The notes under the pieces: model-generated
Databases searched by the model: none
Seen by the model: only the letters and a program-made list of their open reading frames with translations
What the model was told of the DNA's origin: nothing
In this document: positions 59,786-64,000 of the stretch, one piece after another
How positions within the stretch are numbered: the stretch's first letter is position 1
How the letters are laid out: each line of letters starts with the position of its first letter
NCBI GenBank assembly: GCA_036244855.1
Contig: BQKZ01000669.1
Span: 1 to 64,000 of the forward strand
Origin: Temnopleurus reevesii
Taxonomy: Eukaryota; Echinodermata; Echinoidea; Temnopleuroida; Temnopleuridae
Direction: 5' to 3'
DNA: 64,000 bases
Translations under genes and position numbers: made by a program

Positions 59786-60964
59786 GTAATTATTATTTGG
59801 AAATAGAATAAGGCAAGAAGCTCGANGTTGGTATGTAGCCTACCCGGTAAGAAACAACCGTGTCTTGATGAAACGTCATGGAGCATCTGCTGGACTTTTC
59901 CGAAAGCAAATATTGTGTGACATGCTTGTTTCAAATTTTATTTGAATTGATTTGCTTTGCTTGTTGTTTAAATCCAATGAGATGGAGGATATTTAAAATA
60001 TTAAAATGACATTATTATTCATGTCAGTATATATGGATTCACCCAAAATTAGACAGTGAGTAATTCCATCAAAGGTTTATAAAATGTGGAACTTGGGACG
60101 CTGCCCCCTCCCCCATAAAAGAAGAGGAGCTTAGATAAATATTAGCCCCCATTATGTTGTGCAAATCAGCCATTTCAAGATGATACACAATACTGCTTTA
60201 ATAGTTCCATTGCACTAGTAAATTACTAAATGCGACTGTTCTTTCAGGCGCCGAGGGGATGGGGCCTCCGAGGTCCTAACTTGTAAAACATAATTTTTTA
60301 AACAGGGCGCTAAATTATTATTTATTTTCTGTACATTCATGAGAAGTTATTTTTTTTTTTTACTTTATTCTCAAACCATTGCTTTTATTATTTCTGGCCG
60401 CTTTGTACAAATGTATGTTGTATGATTTAACCCCTTGTATTACCCGAACTCCAAATTATAATTCACTGAGAATTTGTCTTGGGGTCAAGATCTACACGAG
60501 ACGAAGTTGAGGAAAAAACTGTTCACTTTATCTTCACACGAAGAACCTGATTTGTAGCACGTAGGTTTGCTTTACATTTTTCGTGTACACACGAAGGGTG
60601 CAAATATTCGAGTAATGGTGCAATCTGCGGAAAAAATTGAAGAAGGTGCAATATTGTACCCTTTAGATGCACACGCTCAGCAAAACATAAGTGGTGCAAA
60701 CTACTAAAAAGGGCCCAATATTGTTTAACAGCCTCAAGTGGTCACTTCGTAAAGTTATCGAGTCATTGTTTGATATCTATTTAAAAAAAATCCACTCCTC
60801 GAAGACATGTGTGTTCGATTTGCATTTGCATTGTCACATCACTAGATAGCCTTCAAACCAACAATGACATCCTTGAAGAGGTTCATCTGATTGGTAAATC
60901 TATAATAATAGCGAATTTCATTAATTCACAATCATTCGCTATTATTACAACAATGACATCGTCT

Positions 60965-61545
60965 GTCGGTTCAATCTCAGTCCGACGTCTGTCCATCCGA
61001 TGTGGCCGAGGCTTAATGCATCAGTCATCGTCACACCTCAAGACACAGGCTTCGAACCGACCATCAACAATAGCGTGTTTCCGATTTCGGTTAAGATGTA
61101 GGCAGCCTGAAGGACGGTAAAAAAAACGAGTGCACATTTGATGTGCGCATCAAATGACAAGCGCGCAACTCATTTATTGCGCACATCGAACCGACATCGA
61201 ACCGACCATCAACAATGGCCTTCTTTCGATTTCGGTTGACGGAGGGTTGAAGACGGTGAAAACGAGTGCGCATCTGATGTGCCCATCACATGACAAGTGC
61301 GCACCTGATATGAGCATAATTTGTTGCGCACATCAGTTGCACACTCGGTTTTTCCGTCCACACGCCTTCGCCATCCACCAATTTCAAAATTCCACTAACG
61401 TGTTTTCGATATCGGTGGACGAACGAGGCTTGAGGACAATGAAAATTGAGTGCGCAACTGATGTGCGCATTGAATCACGTATTTATTGCGCACTTTATTC
61501 AGTGCACTCATTTTCAGGCCTCGGTCTAAAAAAAAAATCTAAAGC
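60965..61545. mobile_element. Cluster of family F foldback elements
   Basis: At least two and probably three overlapping or adjacent units with GTTTCCGATTTCGGTT / TTTCGATTTCGGTTGACGGA / GTTTTCGATATCGGTGGACG starts, GAGTGCGCAYCTGATGTGC centres, and inverse arms (CCGTCCACACGCCTTCGCC; TTGCGCACATC). The many GTGCGCA/TGCGCAC words form hairpins. Related to 12281-12432. ORFs across it are by-products. Confidence 0.65.
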
Positions 61546-61799
61546 ACGATAAACGCTATCGTCTCACGGCTCGTTTAAGGTGCTTTGAATTTGTATGGAC
61601 CGTTATTCGTTCGCAGTCCGTCGCCTGTCTATCCTCCGGTGTGACCGCGCCTCAATCCTTGAGACATGGTTCCTATATAATTTCTGGCGGTGTGTTCAAT
61701 GGGGGGTCACTTGTGAATGTTAGCCGGGGCGTTATGCACTTCTTTCCTCTCCACCACACGTTTATCGCAGATGGTCCGCCTCTTCCAGACGGAACTCGG

Positions 61800-61850
61800 C
61801 TATTTACAGTACTTCCGGTATAGACAGTCACGCACAAGATGGCCGCCTTG
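61800..61850 (+). promoter_or_regulatory. ETS and YY1-like motif pair
   Basis: ACTTCCGG at 61811-61818 and CAAGATGGCCGCC at 61835-61847, a spacing and pairing usual at animal housekeeping promoters and 5' UTRs. The ATG inside the YY1 word opens only eight codons. The same block recurs, decayed, in the tandem array to the right, so it may be repeat-borne. Confidence 0.35.
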
Positions 61851-61864
61851 TCGGAGATGCTTTA

Positions 61865-62075
61865 AAAACCTTGTTGTTGTTGTTGTTTTTATTTTCCATA
61901 TACAAATAACAAATTAAAATACAAACACAAACTCAATAAACAAAATCAAATGAGAAAGTAAATAATCATAATATATATATATTAGCAAACAATAGTAATT
62001 GGCTGGAAGCTCTACTCAGAGCGACTTACCAAGACGCTCTGGTCTTCCTAGAGGTCCAGATTAATTGAATTGGGA
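61865..62075 (-). mobile_element. Possible antisense retroelement tail
   Basis: (TTG)n then TTTTTATTTTCCATATACAA, and further right GGCTGGAAGCTCTACTCAG and CGACTTACCAAGACGCTCTGG. It looks like the reversed 3' part of a non-LTR element, but there is no coding sequence to prove it. Confidence 0.25.
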
Positions 62076-62261
62076 TAAAGGAATAAACATGAATAAAAAT
62101 AAACATTATTAAAAACTAAAGACAAGAAAAAAAGTTAACATTAGATGAAATTAACTTTAACAAAAATAGTAATTCAACCTTACATTACAGAGCCCAATCC
62201 CCATACCCCAACCCCTCTGTCCCGAGAAAACCTCTCAATCAACGTCTAATCAACCTTTAAA

Positions 62262-63005
62262 TAACCTCTCAATCAACTATTTAACCAAGAATTGTACATT
62301 GTTGATAATGATGTTTGGATAGTGTCTTCATTTTGAGTATCCCGAATAAATCACTAATATCTGAATGTATATATGGATTTGAAGCTGTAAATTGGTTATT
62401 TTGTTAATGATTGTTGTCTTTGTAAAACTCAAAGTTGTTGTATAGACACACTTCACTCAACATGCTCAAGGGCGGCCATCGGTCACGCACAAGGTGGCTG
62501 TCGTGTCGGTGATGGTTAAAAAAAAACCTCATAATCAACTTTTGAACTAAAAATCATACATTGTTGATTGTTTGGCTATTATTTGAGGTATCCCAAATAA
62601 ATAACTAATATATAAATGTATACATGGTTTTGAAACTGTAATTTGGTTATTTTCACGAATATTGTTTGCGTCAAATTCAAAGTTGTGTATAGACACACTT
62701 CAATCAACATGATCAAGAGCGGTCATCAGTCACGCACAAGGGATGGTCGTCGTGTCGGAGATGGTTGAAAAACCTCTTAATCAACTTTGTTACGAATAAT
62801 TTTATATTCTTATTAAAATGTTTGAATATTTTCAGATGCTGTAGTTTAAATGTTTATCTGGCTTTGAAGCTGTTATTTGGTAATTTCTATGAATAATGTT
62901 TACGTAAAATTCAAAGTTGTTGTATAGACACACTTCACTCAAGGGCGGTCATCAGTCACGCACAATATGGCCGCCTTGTCGGAGATGGTTTAAAAAGCTT
63001 AAAAA
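62262..63005 (+). repeat. Three tandem copies of a roughly 230-260-bp unit, with a fourth partial copy at 63480-63690
   Basis: Each unit has AACCTC..AATCAAC, a TTGTACATTGTTGAT.ATG block, GAGTATCCC.AATAAATCACTAAT, TTTGAAGCTGTAATTTGGTTATTT, TCAAAGTTGTTGTATAGACA, CACTTCACTCAA and GTCACGCACAA.ATGGCCGCC-like text (near 62484, 62730 and 62956). The partial copy further right keeps only the first half. Confidence 0.85.
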
Positions 63006-64000
63006 CCTCTTACCCATTCAGGACAGGAATTATTTTACATCAAATTCAATCACTATTCCTTTCCTAAATTGGCAACACTAAAATTTTTAATTCTCTTTTT
63101 AGAATGTTTCAATTAAAAATTATTACACCATATGGAATCTTGGATTTTAAAAAAAACGAGTTAAAAAGTTAAGAGTTGCCAATTTGCGTAGAAAAGGGTG
63201 AATTTCTAATGATTTCTGCATTGCCAATTTCAGAATTTATGACCATTTTAGTGATTATTTTCATTAAATAGAATCTCTGCATCCAGCGACAAATGGTGAT
63301 ATAATAAAAATGGTCAGATCTAGTGTAGATTTTTTTTCTCTTTCTGATCATACATCAGATACATTTTTTAGTGCTCTACATCAAATGTTATTGGACCAAA
63401 ACACAAAACATGTTTTGTGTCCATTTGAATTAAATTGAACTGAATTGAAAAATTGAACGTGTTCTATCGTCCTGAAAGGGTTAACCCTTTGTAACTAAGA
63501 ATTATACATTGTTGGTAGTAATGTTTGGATATTATCTTCAAATTTGAGGTATCCCACAGAAATCACTGCCATTTCAATGTTTTTTCATGGCTTTGAAGCT
63601 GTATTTTTAAAAAAATAAATATTGTAATTCCAAAAGAACGACACGATATAAATTTATTTAGATAAATCTTGTAGAATTCAAAGTTAACACGATAGGCTAC
63701 TAAGAGAATGAACGCGTAAAGTATCATAAGCATTTTTTTCGATGGACACTAAACATGAGCATTATTTAAATGCATATGATTAGGCTTGACGCATCATTTA
63801 CGAGCAGAGCTCTACCACCCCCTCCTATTTTGTCGTTTTCGACTCATGCTGAGACGACTCGTTATTCAAGCAGCTTTTTTGTTCCTGTTGTTATTCCCAT
63901 TTCGGACGTTTAATTAGGACAATATTACCTGATTACGGTTAAAGCAATTACAAATAATGATTGGATTAGAGCGTTTAAGCCTCTGTTCTTCCCCTTTCGT

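Overview
Animal nuclear DNA, most probably an echinoderm and plausibly a sea urchin. The window is AT-rich and gene-poor, with introns, tRNA-derived SINEs, many short inverted-repeat elements and frequent TAGGCCTA-type words (near 18392, 22276, 24379, 32884, 50395 and 59119). No operons, prokaryotic genes or CRISPR arrays were seen. The species assignment is inference.

Only one protein-coding gene can be defended. It runs on the minus strand and occupies the left 36 kb: the 5' end of a fibrillar collagen of the COL5A/COL11A (clade B) type. Exon 1 (35636-35750) encodes a signal peptide. Exon 2 (2771-2962) and exon 3 (194-395) encode the start of the thrombospondin-N-terminal-like (TSPN) propeptide domain. 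All introns between them are in matching phase and have consensus splice sites. The rest of the gene lies beyond the left edge. Intron 1 is about 32.7 kb and intron 2 about 2.4 kb. Exon 2 carries one in-frame TGA in this copy, at a probable decayed CpG. A CpG- and GC-richer leader/promoter zone lies at 35751-36240.

Almost everything else is mobile DNA or its remains. There are at least a dozen families of short non-autonomous inverted-repeat (MITE-like) elements, several with target-site duplications, and a few are nested. There are SINEs that look derived from tRNA-Glu, and locally tandem units of 100-370 bp near 17.4, 28.5, 44.5, 48.5, 50.8 and 62.3 kb. Microsatellites are also common. The right 27 kb (36.3-64 kb), upstream of the collagen gene, holds no convincing gene. 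One weak exon candidate sits at 59667-59785.

Seven single N characters mark assembly joins (4022, 5730, 12695, 16109, 51863, 57906, 59826). Three are flanked on both sides by nearly identical sequence of 1.47 kb, 1.1 kb and 0.21 kb. They look like the two haplotypes of a heterozygous animal placed end to end, not real tandem duplications. I found no evidence for a previously undescribed multi-gene system. The most useful observations are the collagen 5' end with its stop codon, the false duplications, and two nested transposon insertions whose empty-site relatives are in the same window.
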